NCBI GenBank assembly: GCA_002499865.1
Contig: DANL01000057.1
Span: 1-22,765, forward strand
Source: Euryarchaeota archaeon UBA121
Lineage (GTDB): Archaea > Thermoplasmatota > Poseidoniia > Poseidoniales > Thalassarchaeaceae
Direction: 5' to 3'
Length of the DNA stretch: 22,765 bases
Part shown: positions 7,608-15,261 of the stretch, piece by piece
Numbering within the stretch: position 1 is the first letter of the stretch
Layout: the number at the start of each line of letters is the position of its first letter
The notes under the pieces: model-generated
Told to the model about the DNA's origin: nothing
The model's input: the letters and a program-made list of their open reading frames with translations, nothing else
The model's database searches: none
Position numbers and translations under genes: made by a program

Positions 7608-7669
7608 ATGACGTCGAAGAGTATCGAGGAATTGAACAATTCCCAATTTTGTTCTAACGTACCCTATTT
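7608..7669. promoter_or_regulatory. Divergent promoter region, thioesterase and deacylase
   Basis: Sixty-two bases separate two outward-facing start codons. On the minus strand CATAAATAGG (7671-7662) is TATA-like and would start a message near 7641, ahead of the thioesterase ATG. On the plus strand the only AT-rich candidate is CCAATTTTG near 7643-7651, about 24 bases before the deacylase ATG, implying a nearly leaderless message. No Shine-Dalgarno site precedes either start. A small palindrome, GGAATTGAACAATTCC, lies at 7628-7643. Confidence 0.4.
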
Positions 7670-9070
7670 ATGTCAAACCTACTGGGAGGAGCGTTGTCTA
7701 ATTCCGAAGAGGGCTCGGGAGACGAGCCAAGCCCCGAAAGGCCAGAGAGCCTGCCCCCTCGTTCCAAGAGAAGGAGATTCGCTCCACTAAAGGTCGCCAA
7801 CCAGATCCCAAAGAGAAGGAGAAAAGAGATTGAGAAGGCACTTGAAGGGAGCACCGGGACTCCAAAGAAATGGTCTCGTCAGAACGGTCCTAAGAATCAT
7901 AATTTCCTCAAAAAGAGAATTCTCCCTGGTACTATTAGGAGAATGGATTTCGACCTTTTATCGGTTGAAATTGGAGAGTCATGGCCTATTCCTGTAACTG
8001 TTGTTCATGGGTCCCGACCAGGCCCGGTGGTGACACTATTGGGGGCAGTGCATGGAAATGAGTTGGTGGGTCCATTGGCCTTGACATACTTGACAGGTCC
8101 GAATTTTATCGGACCTGGAAAGGCAATAGATCCAGAAGTACTATCGGGGACAATCAGGATAGTTCCCGTTGTAAATATGCCTGGGTACAAGATGAAGAGC
8201 CGTTATATGCCAGACGGAAGAGATCTGAATAGATCATTTCCCGGTAAGCCAGATAGTAATACTTCATACCGTGTAGCAAATAGAATTTGGAATAAGATAA
8301 TCGCAGGTAGCGATTACGTTGTGGATTTGCACACTGCAGCCGTGGGAAGAACCAATATGCCTCAAATACGTGCTAATCTCGCCCATGCCTCTAGCAATAG
8401 AATAGCCAGGTCATTCGGAATCGAGGCTATTCTGGATAATGCTGGACCCAAGGGATCCCTAAGGAGAGTCACCAACGATTTCGATATAGCATGTATCACA
8501 TTCGAAGGAGGGGGTCCCGATGAGCTAGACCCAGAATCTGTACAGGTCTCACTCTATGGGATTCTAAACGTCCTAAGGTCCCTAAGAATGATCCCAGGCC
8601 ATCCCAGTAGGCCAAGCTTCCGAATTCTCGCCTCAGGTTCACTATGGATTAGGTCAGATCAAGGTGGCCTATTGGATGTACTGGCCCCTGCCGGAAGTTT
8701 TGTCGAAGAGGGAGAGGTGGTCGCAACCGTGACCGATCCCGAGAGTCCTCTAGAATCCCATGACGTGATTTCCCCCACAAGGGGATTGATGATTTGCTCA
8801 GCAACTAACCCGTTCGTAACTGCTGGAACCCCAGTAGGACATATCTTGCCAGTTACCAAAGGGGCTCAGACAATCAGAAAGAGGTTAGATGAGGATGATT
8901 GCCTAGTGATTAGTGGTGCAGATGGAGATCCAGTTTGGAGAGATGATGACGAGGTAGAGGATATCACTGTCGGAGGGGAATGGTCCGGGGGAAGTGTAGA
9001 TGCTGAGTGGTCAACAAATCCTCCCACTGATTCTGATGAAGAAGCCGCTGAAGCAGACCCCTCTCAGTAA
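7670..9070 (+). CDS. Succinylglutamate desuccinylase/aspartoacylase-family zinc deacylase (M14-like)
   Basis: Zinc-dependent amide hydrolase of the AstE/AspA family, which removes an acyl group from an amino-acid or small-molecule amide; the real substrate is unknown. Zinc ligands are visible as His128 and Glu131 in AVHGNELVG and His221 in DLHTAA. The likely catalytic Glu279 lies in TFEGGG, and the substrate-binding DLNRSFPG spans 185-192. Residues about 320-395 (LLDVLAPAGSFVEEGEVVA) form the barrel, similar to biotinyl domains, that follows the catalytic domain in this family. Two oddities flank the core: a Lys/Arg-rich N-terminal extension (about 30-90) and an acidic tail (about 406-466). 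A later start at Met92 would remove the basic part. The last seven bases overlap the convergent protease gene. No RimK-like ligase partner is nearby. Confidence 0.85.
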   Translation: MSNLLGGALSNSEEGSGDEPSPERPESLPPRSKRRRFAPLKVANQIPKRRRKEIEKALEGSTGTPKKWSRQNGPKNHNFLKKRILPGTIRRMDFDLLSVEIGESWPIPVTVVHGSRPGPVVTLLGAVHGNELVGPLALTYLTGPNFIGPGKAIDPEVLSGTIRIVPVVNMPGYKMKSRYMPDGRDLNRSFPGKPDSNTSYRVANRIWNKIIAGSDYVVDLHTAAVGRTNMPQIRANLAHASSNRIARSFGIEAILDNAGPKGSLRRVTNDFDIACITFEGGGPDELDPESVQVSLYGILNVLRSLRMIPGHPSRPSFRILASGSLWIRSDQGGLLDVLAPAGSFVEEGEVVATVTDPESPLESHDVISPTRGLMICSATNPFVTAGTPVGHILPVTKGAQTIRKRLDEDDCLVISGADGDPVWRDDDEVEDITVGGEWSGGSVDAEWSTNPPTDSDEEAAEADPSQ

Positions 9071-12000
9071 GTACCCGGGGGCGGTGGTGGCGGGATGTCA
9101 CCTTGATCTATTTCCTGATTCCTATTTGAGGACGTTATCATTGATGATAGATCAGGGGCACTTGGTAAGGAATATGAGAAGTCATCTCCATAAGAGGTTA
9201 TTTTGCCTGATTCAGCCTCATTATCCCTAGGTGAAATTTGGTAGAACTGGTAAGCCTCGTTCAACTCTCTTCTGTATGCAATCCGGGCCCCAACTAGGTA
9301 GCTAACTCCCAACAAAGAAGCAATAGAAGCAATTGTAAATGCAATACCCAATGGGGTCAGGACAAATGAAACTACTTTTTCTGATAAGCTTGCAGGAGTT
9401 TTTGAAATTATCATTTCGAAACTCCAAATCACCTCGGTGATTTCACCACTATCGATCATTGAGGCTGTAACCTTTTGTGAACTAGTGCCCTCAGAGCAAA
9501 GATAAACCTCCAGATTCTCACTTGGAGAGTCGCAATCTAGAGATGGGATTGATACATTCTTCCCACCAGAATCTAATCCTTCTAGTGAGTAGTCACCTAT
9601 CTTCCAACTGATGACGTATTCCACTCCCTCGGGAATATCCTCAATTACAATCTCAAGCGACTCAACCTTACTATTCCATGCCTCCATGTCGCCTACGTTG
9701 GATACGGGAGAAACTAACTCTAGTCTCGAGATATCTTCATCGATCATCTCATCACAATCATCATCAACTCCATTCCATGATTCACCGGACCCAGGATTTA
9801 TTGTGGGCACAGAGTCATTGCAATCCTCAAAATCTAGGAAACCGTCTGAATCTCCGTCAATATTGAAAATTAGTGGATCCGAACCCATCTCAATAATTTC
9901 TTCACCATCTAGATATCCATCCCCATCAGTATCTGAATTAGTGGGGGAAGTCAAGTAGGAATGAAACTCATCATAGTCCTTCAAACCGTCTGTGTCTGTA
10001 TCAATATCAACAAAGTCCTCATCCACATCCTCATCACAATCATTGTCCTTGCCATCTAGTGACTCTGTCAGATAACCGGCTCTTTCTGCATCCTGATCGT
10101 CACAATCTTCGAACCAGTACTCTCCATCCCCATCATCATCAGGGTCGGCTAATACAGGATTGGTTTTTGTTACTTGAATTTCATATCCATCTGGCAAGCC
10201 GTCTCCGTCTGTGTCTCCATTGTAAGGATTGGTTGAGAGATTATGATACTCCTCGAAATCGCTAAGCAGATCGCCATCCGTATCTACAGATTCGAATCCA
10301 TCATCCATAACCTCATCGCAATCATTGTCTATTCCGTCGAGAACCTCACTCAGTCCAGGCGATCTGAACTCATCCTGATCGTCACAGTCCTGGAACCAAT
10401 ACCATCCATCTTCATCATCATCCGAATCGGCTAAATTTGGATTACTCTGATAGGTCAGCACTTCTATTCCGTCACTCAACCCATCGTCATCGGAATCACT
10501 ATCCAAATGATCAGTGAGATGTGTATGATATTCTGGCCAATCAAAGAGACCGTCCCCATCAGAATCAGTGAAGTTGAAACCCTCATCAGTCATACTGTCG
10601 CAATTATCATCTATTCCATTAAGAATTTCAGGCCTTCCAGGATTGACCATCGGATCTTCATCATCACAGTCGTTGAAATGATAGAACAAATCTCCGTCAT
10701 CATCTGGGTCGAATGTAAGCGGATCACTGCCCCAGAAGTTAATCTCCGCTCCATCTGTCAAGCCATCATCGTCAGTATCGCTGTCAAGAGGATTCGTACT
10801 GAAGATGGTTATTTCCTCCAGGTCACCTATTCCATCTAAGTCTGAATCAGATGATAGCGGATTGGTACCGTAATTCATTACTTCCTCATAATCGTTAAGA
10901 CCATCATTATCTGTGTCTGGGTCATAGGGGTCAGTCCCCCATATCTCAGTCTCATTGACATCCTCTAGGCCATCGTCATCATGATCAAGATCCGCATCAG
11001 TTCCATGGAGTACCATCGACCAATGATTCAATGTCCCACTTGTGCCAGATTCAACATCTCTGACTTTCAATTGCCAGTTTCCTATGGATGACTCGTCCCA
11101 ATGATGAACGGTATTGAATGTCCAGTTATCATAGTCATTGCCGTTGTCACTCCTCTCTTCAGCTAGCCATGACTCCTTCCCAGAGGGGGAGATGAGTACT
11201 ATCTCTAGATCTCCTCGATTATTATGAGAGATATCTACAACCACGTCAATACTTTCTATTGTCATATCCATTGTTACGGAGGTGTTAAACTCACTCCACG
11301 ACGAGTTCCCATCATCAATCTGGAAGTTCTCTACCATTGGACCGATACTGAGATTCACTTCTTCATCCACATTGGTCCATGATGAAGACATTGAGACAGC
11401 GGCTCCTGCATCAACTGCCCCAAACCCATACTTGTGAGAAACATCGTGCCCCGCCCCATTTACCTCCCAAGAAGAATCGCTTTGATCATTCATCCTTGCA
11501 CTATTGACAAGGATATGCTGAACATCTCTCCAAGTTAGGTTCTGGTTAGCTTCTAGCATCAGTGCAATAACGCCAGAGGCTAGGGGAGTCGCACTGGACG
11601 TCCCTCCGAAGGTATCAGTGATATTACCAGAAGAATTGTACCCTCCAGAGCCGACGATATCCGTAGTAGTTATGCTCTCGCCATCACCATTGGAATGAGC
11701 AGCAACTAGGATATTTGCTCCGGGTTCAGCATAGTAAGATTGCTCCCCTAAGTGTGTTATTGCAGTTACTGCAATGGTAAATCTACTATTCGCGTAACCA
11801 TCGTAGTTAGAGTCATCATCAGATGTAAGGCCATTTCCAGCCGCCCATGTGATTATATTTCCCAAACCATCTCTTCCTTGGTACACATCATTCTCAAAGG
11901 CGGCGGTCATCAATGGTCCAGGAGCGGCAAGCCTCCGCCCATCATCAGTAGGGCCCCATGAGTTAGAGTAGATATCCACGTAGTCATTCTCATAGGTTAA

Positions 12001-12801
12001 AGCTTGAGATTCTAAGTAGTCCGATGTCGAGCAGGAGATGAGATTAGATCCGGCAACACTGGCTCCGAATGCGGCTCCTGACACGTACAGAGAATTGTTT
12101 CCAGTGGCGGCGGCAACTCCTGCAGCCGCTGTTCCGTGACCATCGAAACTTAGAGGAGTTGGGTCCGAGTCGTCATTACACCAATCGTAAGATGCTGATT
12201 GATCATAGTTAGGAGAGATATCGGGGTGTGAGATATCAAGGCCATCGTCAACAATACTGATTACCACTCCAGACCCGTTGTAGGAGTTCCATGCTCCAGT
12301 GAGGTTAGCATCTTCACCCGAAACCCCACCAGTCTGGCCGTAGTTATCCAGATGCCATTGAGAGCTCAGCTCAGGATCGTTCGGGAGGTATCTTTCATGA
12401 TGATTTCTTTCGAGTAAAGGTGAGAAAGACTCAATCTCACCAATCGTTAATGCCTCTGAAAGTCTTTCTATTGGCTTCACACCACCTTCTAACTCCCACA
12501 CAAATGAACCTGGCAATATCTCAGTTTCCTTACTGGAAATAGGTTTTGAGTGAGTCATAGTGTGCTCAGAAATAGGTATGCTAGTGACTACTAACCACTC
12601 TCTAGAATGATGTAATTCTTCAGTCGAGTATGACTCCAAGTTACTAACCCTGTCAAATGCAAGCCTGACCGGTATGGAATAGCTTTCCAAGATTGAATCA
12701 GTTTGGAAGACATCCTTCTCTACAGTCTTATTTTCTGCGGATACGACGCCCGATAATGGCATCATGAGAATGATTAGCACCATCGTAATTGCATACCGCA
12801 T
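9064..12801 (-). CDS. Secreted, membrane-anchored subtilisin/kexin-like protease with calcium-binding repeats
   Basis: Very large S8 serine protease, predicted to act outside the cell. A signal peptide (1-22) precedes a propeptide region, then the catalytic domain: Asp185 in VDDGLDISHPD, His222 in DGHGT, oxyanion Asn323 in AAGNG and Ser402 in GGTSSATP. Residues about 480-600 form a kexin/furin-type P domain (SHNNRGDLEIVLISPSG, GNWQLKVRD). Residues about 605-1025 are Asp-rich thrombospondin type 3-like loops and four MopE-type DCDD...DGIDNDCD motifs, known or predicted to bind calcium. A further ectodomain, one membrane helix (about 1149-1172) and a 73-residue tail ending in PPPPPPGTY follow. 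A TATA-like element 25 bases upstream suggests a leaderless message. A role in degrading external protein is inferred; adhesion or processing of surface proteins is also possible. Confidence 0.93.
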   Translation of the reverse strand: MRYAITMVLIILMMPLSGVVSAENKTVEKDVFQTDSILESYSIPVRLAFDRVSNLESYSTEELHHSREWLVVTSIPISEHTMTHSKPISSKETEILPGSFVWELEGGVKPIERLSEALTIGEIESFSPLLERNHHERYLPNDPELSSQWHLDNYGQTGGVSGEDANLTGAWNSYNGSGVVISIVDDGLDISHPDISPNYDQSASYDWCNDDSDPTPLSFDGHGTAAAGVAAATGNNSLYVSGAAFGASVAGSNLISCSTSDYLESQALTYENDYVDIYSNSWGPTDDGRRLAAPGPLMTAAFENDVYQGRDGLGNIITWAAGNGLTSDDDSNYDGYANSRFTIAVTAITHLGEQSYYAEPGANILVAAHSNGDGESITTTDIVGSGGYNSSGNITDTFGGTSSATPLASGVIALMLEANQNLTWRDVQHILVNSARMNDQSDSSWEVNGAGHDVSHKYGFGAVDAGAAVSMSSSWTNVDEEVNLSIGPMVENFQIDDGNSSWSEFNTSVTMDMTIESIDVVVDISHNNRGDLEIVLISPSGKESWLAEERSDNGNDYDNWTFNTVHHWDESSIGNWQLKVRDVESGTSGTLNHWSMVLHGTDADLDHDDDGLEDVNETEIWGTDPYDPDTDNDGLNDYEEVMNYGTNPLSSDSDLDGIGDLEEITIFSTNPLDSDTDDDGLTDGAEINFWGSDPLTFDPDDDGDLFYHFNDCDDEDPMVNPGRPEILNGIDDNCDSMTDEGFNFTDSDGDGLFDWPEYHTHLTDHLDSDSDDDGLSDGIEVLTYQSNPNLADSDDDEDGWYWFQDCDDQDEFRSPGLSEVLDGIDNDCDEVMDDGFESVDTDGDLLSDFEEYHNLSTNPYNGDTDGDGLPDGYEIQVTKTNPVLADPDDDGDGEYWFEDCDDQDAERAGYLTESLDGKDNDCDEDVDEDFVDIDTDTDGLKDYDEFHSYLTSPTNSDTDGDGYLDGEEIIEMGSDPLIFNIDGDSDGFLDFEDCNDSVPTINPGSGESWNGVDDDCDEMIDEDISRLELVSPVSNVGDMEAWNSKVESLEIVIEDIPEGVEYVISWKIGDYSLEGLDSGGKNVSIPSLDCDSPSENLEVYLCSEGTSSQKVTASMIDSGEITEVIWSFEMIISKTPASLSEKVVSFVLTPLGIAFTIASIASLLGVSYLVGARIAYRRELNEAYQFYQISPRDNEAESGKITSYGDDFSYSLPSAPDLSSMITSSNRNQEIDQGDIPPPPPPGTY
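9712..10989 (-). repeat. Thrombospondin-3/MopE repeat region inside the protease
   Basis: This part of the protease gene encodes residues about 605-1030. It begins with four thrombospondin type 3-like loops (DTDNDGLNDYEE type). Then three tandem units of exactly 94 residues (282 bases each) follow: 10671-10390, 10389-10108 and 10107-9826. A partial fourth unit starts at 9825. Each unit holds one MopE motif (DCDD near its start, NDCD or DNCD about 20 residues later) and two or three Asp-rich loops. The units have diverged in sequence but not in length. Confidence 0.9.
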
Positions 12802-12822
12802 GAATTGACTCGCCCAACTAAG

Positions 12823-12830
12823 ACATATAG
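12823..12830 (-). promoter_or_regulatory. TATA element of the protease gene
   Basis: CTATATGT on the minus strand is centred about 25 bases before the protease ATG at 12801. This matches the usual TATA-to-start distance in archaea, so transcription would begin at the start codon itself. There is no Shine-Dalgarno sequence in front of the ATG, which fits a leaderless message. Confidence 0.5.
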
Positions 12831-12859
12831 GCGTTCGTAATTGGTGTTAGCAACATAAT

Positions 12860-14119
12860 TCATCCCTTATCATTGAATTTGGAGATTTCAGAATGGACTT
12901 CACTATCCGTCATTAGTCTTCTCTGGGACTTGGCGATCTCAAATAAGTACTCAATAATTTCATCGTCTACAGGATAATTATTCTGACGGAGCCACCATGT
13001 GATGTTAGACCTGCCACTCATGTGGCCTATACGGATAACCTGCTGTAATCCGTAATCTCCAGCTGGTACTCCTGAGTAGACCCTATCAGCAAGCCAGTGA
13101 TTGCCCTTGTCCATGGCCTTAACAACCGCACTTGCATGCACCCCTGTTCCTGTTTCAAAGGCATCCTCTCCGAAAACTGGATAATTTCTCGGAAGGGCCA
13201 CTCCGACATATTCGTGAGCCTTTTTCATATACTCACTCAGAGATGTCAGGTCATTGTTTATCACGCCCATTAGGCTAAGATTCACCAGGGTTTGATCTAT
13301 TGGGGCATTGCCCGATCTCTCACCCACTCCCAAGGCAGTACCATGTATCACATCCGCTCCCGCCTCATAAGCAGCAAGATTATTCGCGACACCTAACCCC
13401 CTATCCTGGTGCCCATGCCAGTTTACTTCGATTTCTCTTCTTTTGAAGCCAGAGTCGGGTATGACCTCGTCTTGAATGAACCCTAGTAACTTCTTTACTC
13501 CATTTGGAGTAACATGTCCACATGTGTCGCATACACAAATCCTATCTGCTCCCAATTCCATAGCTCGAGTATAGACCTTCTTGATATCCTCGGGATTACT
13601 CCTAGTGGTATCTTCAGTAACAAACATTACCGGAATATCATTACTAACTGCGAAACTTACTGCTGACTCAGCAGTTGACATTATCCTCTCCATTGTCCAT
13701 CCTTCTGCATACTGCCTAATCGGACTAGTTCCTAGGAACGCACTAGCTTGTATCTGAGTCTCATGTTTAGATTGCAGATCTACCAAGGGCTCGATATCGG
13801 ATACTAAGGTCCTTACCGCACAACCAGGACGAAGTGAGTACCCTCTATCTCTGATGTGACTAAGCATTGAGTCTATGTGCCCTACATGTTGAGGGCCAGC
13901 ACCTGGTAATCCTAGATCCACTTTCTGGATACCTAGCTTCTCCATGAAGTCGATAAGCTCTATTTTCTGTTCGATAGTAGGATTGATTGCACTAGGGCTT
14001 TGTAGCCCATCTCTGAGAGTCTCATCATCAAACCAAAGATCGTGTGGATGATTATTTGCCTCCCTAGTAATTTCATAATCGATAGCATTCCAGTCAAAGA
14101 TTAGATCCTTCTCCTCCAT
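12860..14119 (-). CDS. DRE-TIM metallolyase, 2-isopropylmalate/homocitrate synthase-like
   Basis: Probable acyl-CoA/2-oxo-acid condensing enzyme of the LeuA/homocitrate/citramalate synthase group, in the cytosol. Seen: the opening motif DDETLRDGLQSP (31-42) with metal ligand Asp37, the metal-binding pair in NWHGHQDRGLGVANNLAA, GVGERSGNAPID with the Asn ligand, and FETGTGVHASAV and SGVPAGDYG further on. The 419 residues hold the barrel and linker subdomains but not the C-terminal leucine-feedback domain of LeuA, so a LeuA-type substrate is not assured. Where LeuA and relatives have RDGEQ, this has RDGLQ, as in HMG-CoA lyase. No leuB, leuC or leuD is in the window. A very good Shine-Dalgarno site fixes the ATG at 14119. 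Family confident; substrate open. Confidence 0.8.
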   Translation of the reverse strand: MEEKDLIFDWNAIDYEITREANNHPHDLWFDDETLRDGLQSPSAINPTIEQKIELIDFMEKLGIQKVDLGLPGAGPQHVGHIDSMLSHIRDRGYSLRPGCAVRTLVSDIEPLVDLQSKHETQIQASAFLGTSPIRQYAEGWTMERIMSTAESAVSFAVSNDIPVMFVTEDTTRSNPEDIKKVYTRAMELGADRICVCDTCGHVTPNGVKKLLGFIQDEVIPDSGFKRREIEVNWHGHQDRGLGVANNLAAYEAGADVIHGTALGVGERSGNAPIDQTLVNLSLMGVINNDLTSLSEYMKKAHEYVGVALPRNYPVFGEDAFETGTGVHASAVVKAMDKGNHWLADRVYSGVPAGDYGLQQVIRIGHMSGRSNITWWLRQNNYPVDDEIIEYLFEIAKSQRRLMTDSEVHSEISKFNDKG

Positions 14120-14124
14120 CGCAC

Positions 14125-14132
14125 CACCTCCT
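14125..14132 (-). promoter_or_regulatory. Strong Shine-Dalgarno site of the LeuA-type gene
   Basis: AGGAGGTG on the minus strand lies five bases before the ATG at 14119 and is complementary to the archaeal 16S 3' end over all eight bases. It is the best ribosome binding site in the window and confirms this start. A 70-base gap separates the gene from ctaB without a recognisable TATA element, so the gene may be translated from the same message as ctaB. Confidence 0.75.
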
Positions 14133-14189
14133 AATTACGCTCTGCAACTACCTACCAAGTGCTTGAATCCATCGGGAACATGAAGTCTA

Positions 14190-15251
14190 TCATCCTCTGA
14201 GATTTCCCTTACTGTTAGCATTGCTCTCGAGACGGAAAATAATTCCAATGCATATCATGACTCCGATAAATGTGATTTGCAGATTCCAGCTAGAAGACAC
14301 TAACAAAAGGAAGAACATAGCTAGGTAATAAAGAGAGAAAAAGAACGATCTTGCAGCTGTAGGCATCCTTCCTTTCTCATCTAATCCCTCGTGGATATCT
14401 ATTCTCCATATCGTCGATGCATACCACCCGCTCAGGAGAAAGCAACTCCATCTTAGTACGTGAAATGATATGTCGTTATCATCAAGATGGCCATTGGCAA
14501 TGGGGGCATACAAAGAGACTGCCATCAATGCGACCACATATATTTTCATTTCAAGCATAGTCCTAGATTTGCCTTTGACATTGGGCATCATCGGAACTCC
14601 AACTTCTCCATATTCTCTTGATTTGTATAGTGCTAAAGCCCAGAAGTGGGGGGGAGTCCACAAGAATATTACGAAGAACATCAGCCAAGGCATCATGCTC
14701 CCAATTTCAGTAACTGATTCTAACATTGACTGAAGTGAATCTGTTGATATGTTCAGAGATTTATCCGAAGCAGACCACCCTACTAGAGGGGGCGTCGAGC
14801 CTGCTATGCCACCAATCACAATATTCTGAGGGCTTGTTCTCTTCAACCATATACTGTATACAAAGACATAGAATAGTACACTAAAAAAGGCCCAAAAAGA
14901 CGCAACTGAATTAGCCATAAAATATAGCCACAAAGTCCCTACCAGGGACATCATGATCCCAAATACAAGCGCAGAGAGAGGCTGTATTTCACCCGCAGGT
15001 ATGGGCCTATCAGCAGTTCTTGCCATCAAGGGATCTATATCTCTGTCATACCACATGTTGATTGAATTTGCACCTCCAGCCGTGAGATAGCCCCCAACCA
15101 AAACTACTGAGATCGTTCTTGCAGTATTGCCAGATAACCCCCCTATCTCAAGCAGGTCATGAGCTATCACCGCGCAAATCCCAGTTATTTGCAGAAGGAT
15201 GACCACGCCCGGCTTAGTTAGGGCGAAGTAACTGGCCAATCTTCCGTTCAT
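14190..15251 (-). CDS. ctaB: Protoheme IX farnesyltransferase (heme O synthase)
   Basis: Integral membrane UbiA-family prenyltransferase that adds a farnesyl group to heme b, giving heme O, the precursor of heme A for terminal oxidases. From the ATG at 15251 it has 353 residues. The first Asp-rich motif reads NMWYDRDIDPLMARTADRP, with Asn65, Asp69 and Asp73. The second conserved region is TPPHFWALALYKSREYGEVG followed by VPMMPNVKG. Eight or nine hydrophobic segments are visible. The frame is open to 15320, but AGGTGA at 15261-15256, four bases before the ATG at 15251, marks this start, and the N-terminus then begins as in relatives (SYFALTKPGVV). The start lies eight bases after the ctaA stop, so the two are almost certainly one transcript. 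Confidence 0.95.
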   Translation of the reverse strand: MNGRLASYFALTKPGVVILLQITGICAVIAHDLLEIGGLSGNTARTISVVLVGGYLTAGGANSINMWYDRDIDPLMARTADRPIPAGEIQPLSALVFGIMMSLVGTLWLYFMANSVASFWAFFSVLFYVFVYSIWLKRTSPQNIVIGGIAGSTPPLVGWSASDKSLNISTDSLQSMLESVTEIGSMMPWLMFFVIFLWTPPHFWALALYKSREYGEVGVPMMPNVKGKSRTMLEMKIYVVALMAVSLYAPIANGHLDDNDISFHVLRWSCFLLSGWYASTIWRIDIHEGLDEKGRMPTAARSFFFSLYYLAMFFLLLVSSSWNLQITFIGVMICIGIIFRLESNANSKGNLRG

Positions 15252-15255
15252 CCTT

Positions 15256-15261
15256 TCACCT
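15256..15261 (-). promoter_or_regulatory. Shine-Dalgarno site of ctaB within the ctaA stop region
   Basis: AGGTGA on the minus strand lies four bases before the ctaB ATG at 15251 and overlaps the ctaA stop codon (TAG at 15262-15260). This supports coupled translation of ctaA and ctaB and decides the ctaB start. Confidence 0.65.

Noticed and set aside
7608..7646. Thioesterase start at a TTG
   Set aside because: The added residues are not family-like, and the likely transcript start falls at or after the TTG.
9826..10671. A CRISPR-like or mobile repeat array
   Set aside because: The 282-base units are in frame within one protein, diverged from one another, and encode known calcium-binding motifs.
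9611..10839. Several plus-strand open frames of 60-115 codons opposite the protease repeats
   Set aside because: They are antisense images of the Asp-rich repeats, made of low-complexity Ser/Ile/His sequence with no family resemblance; the protease on the other strand explains the region.
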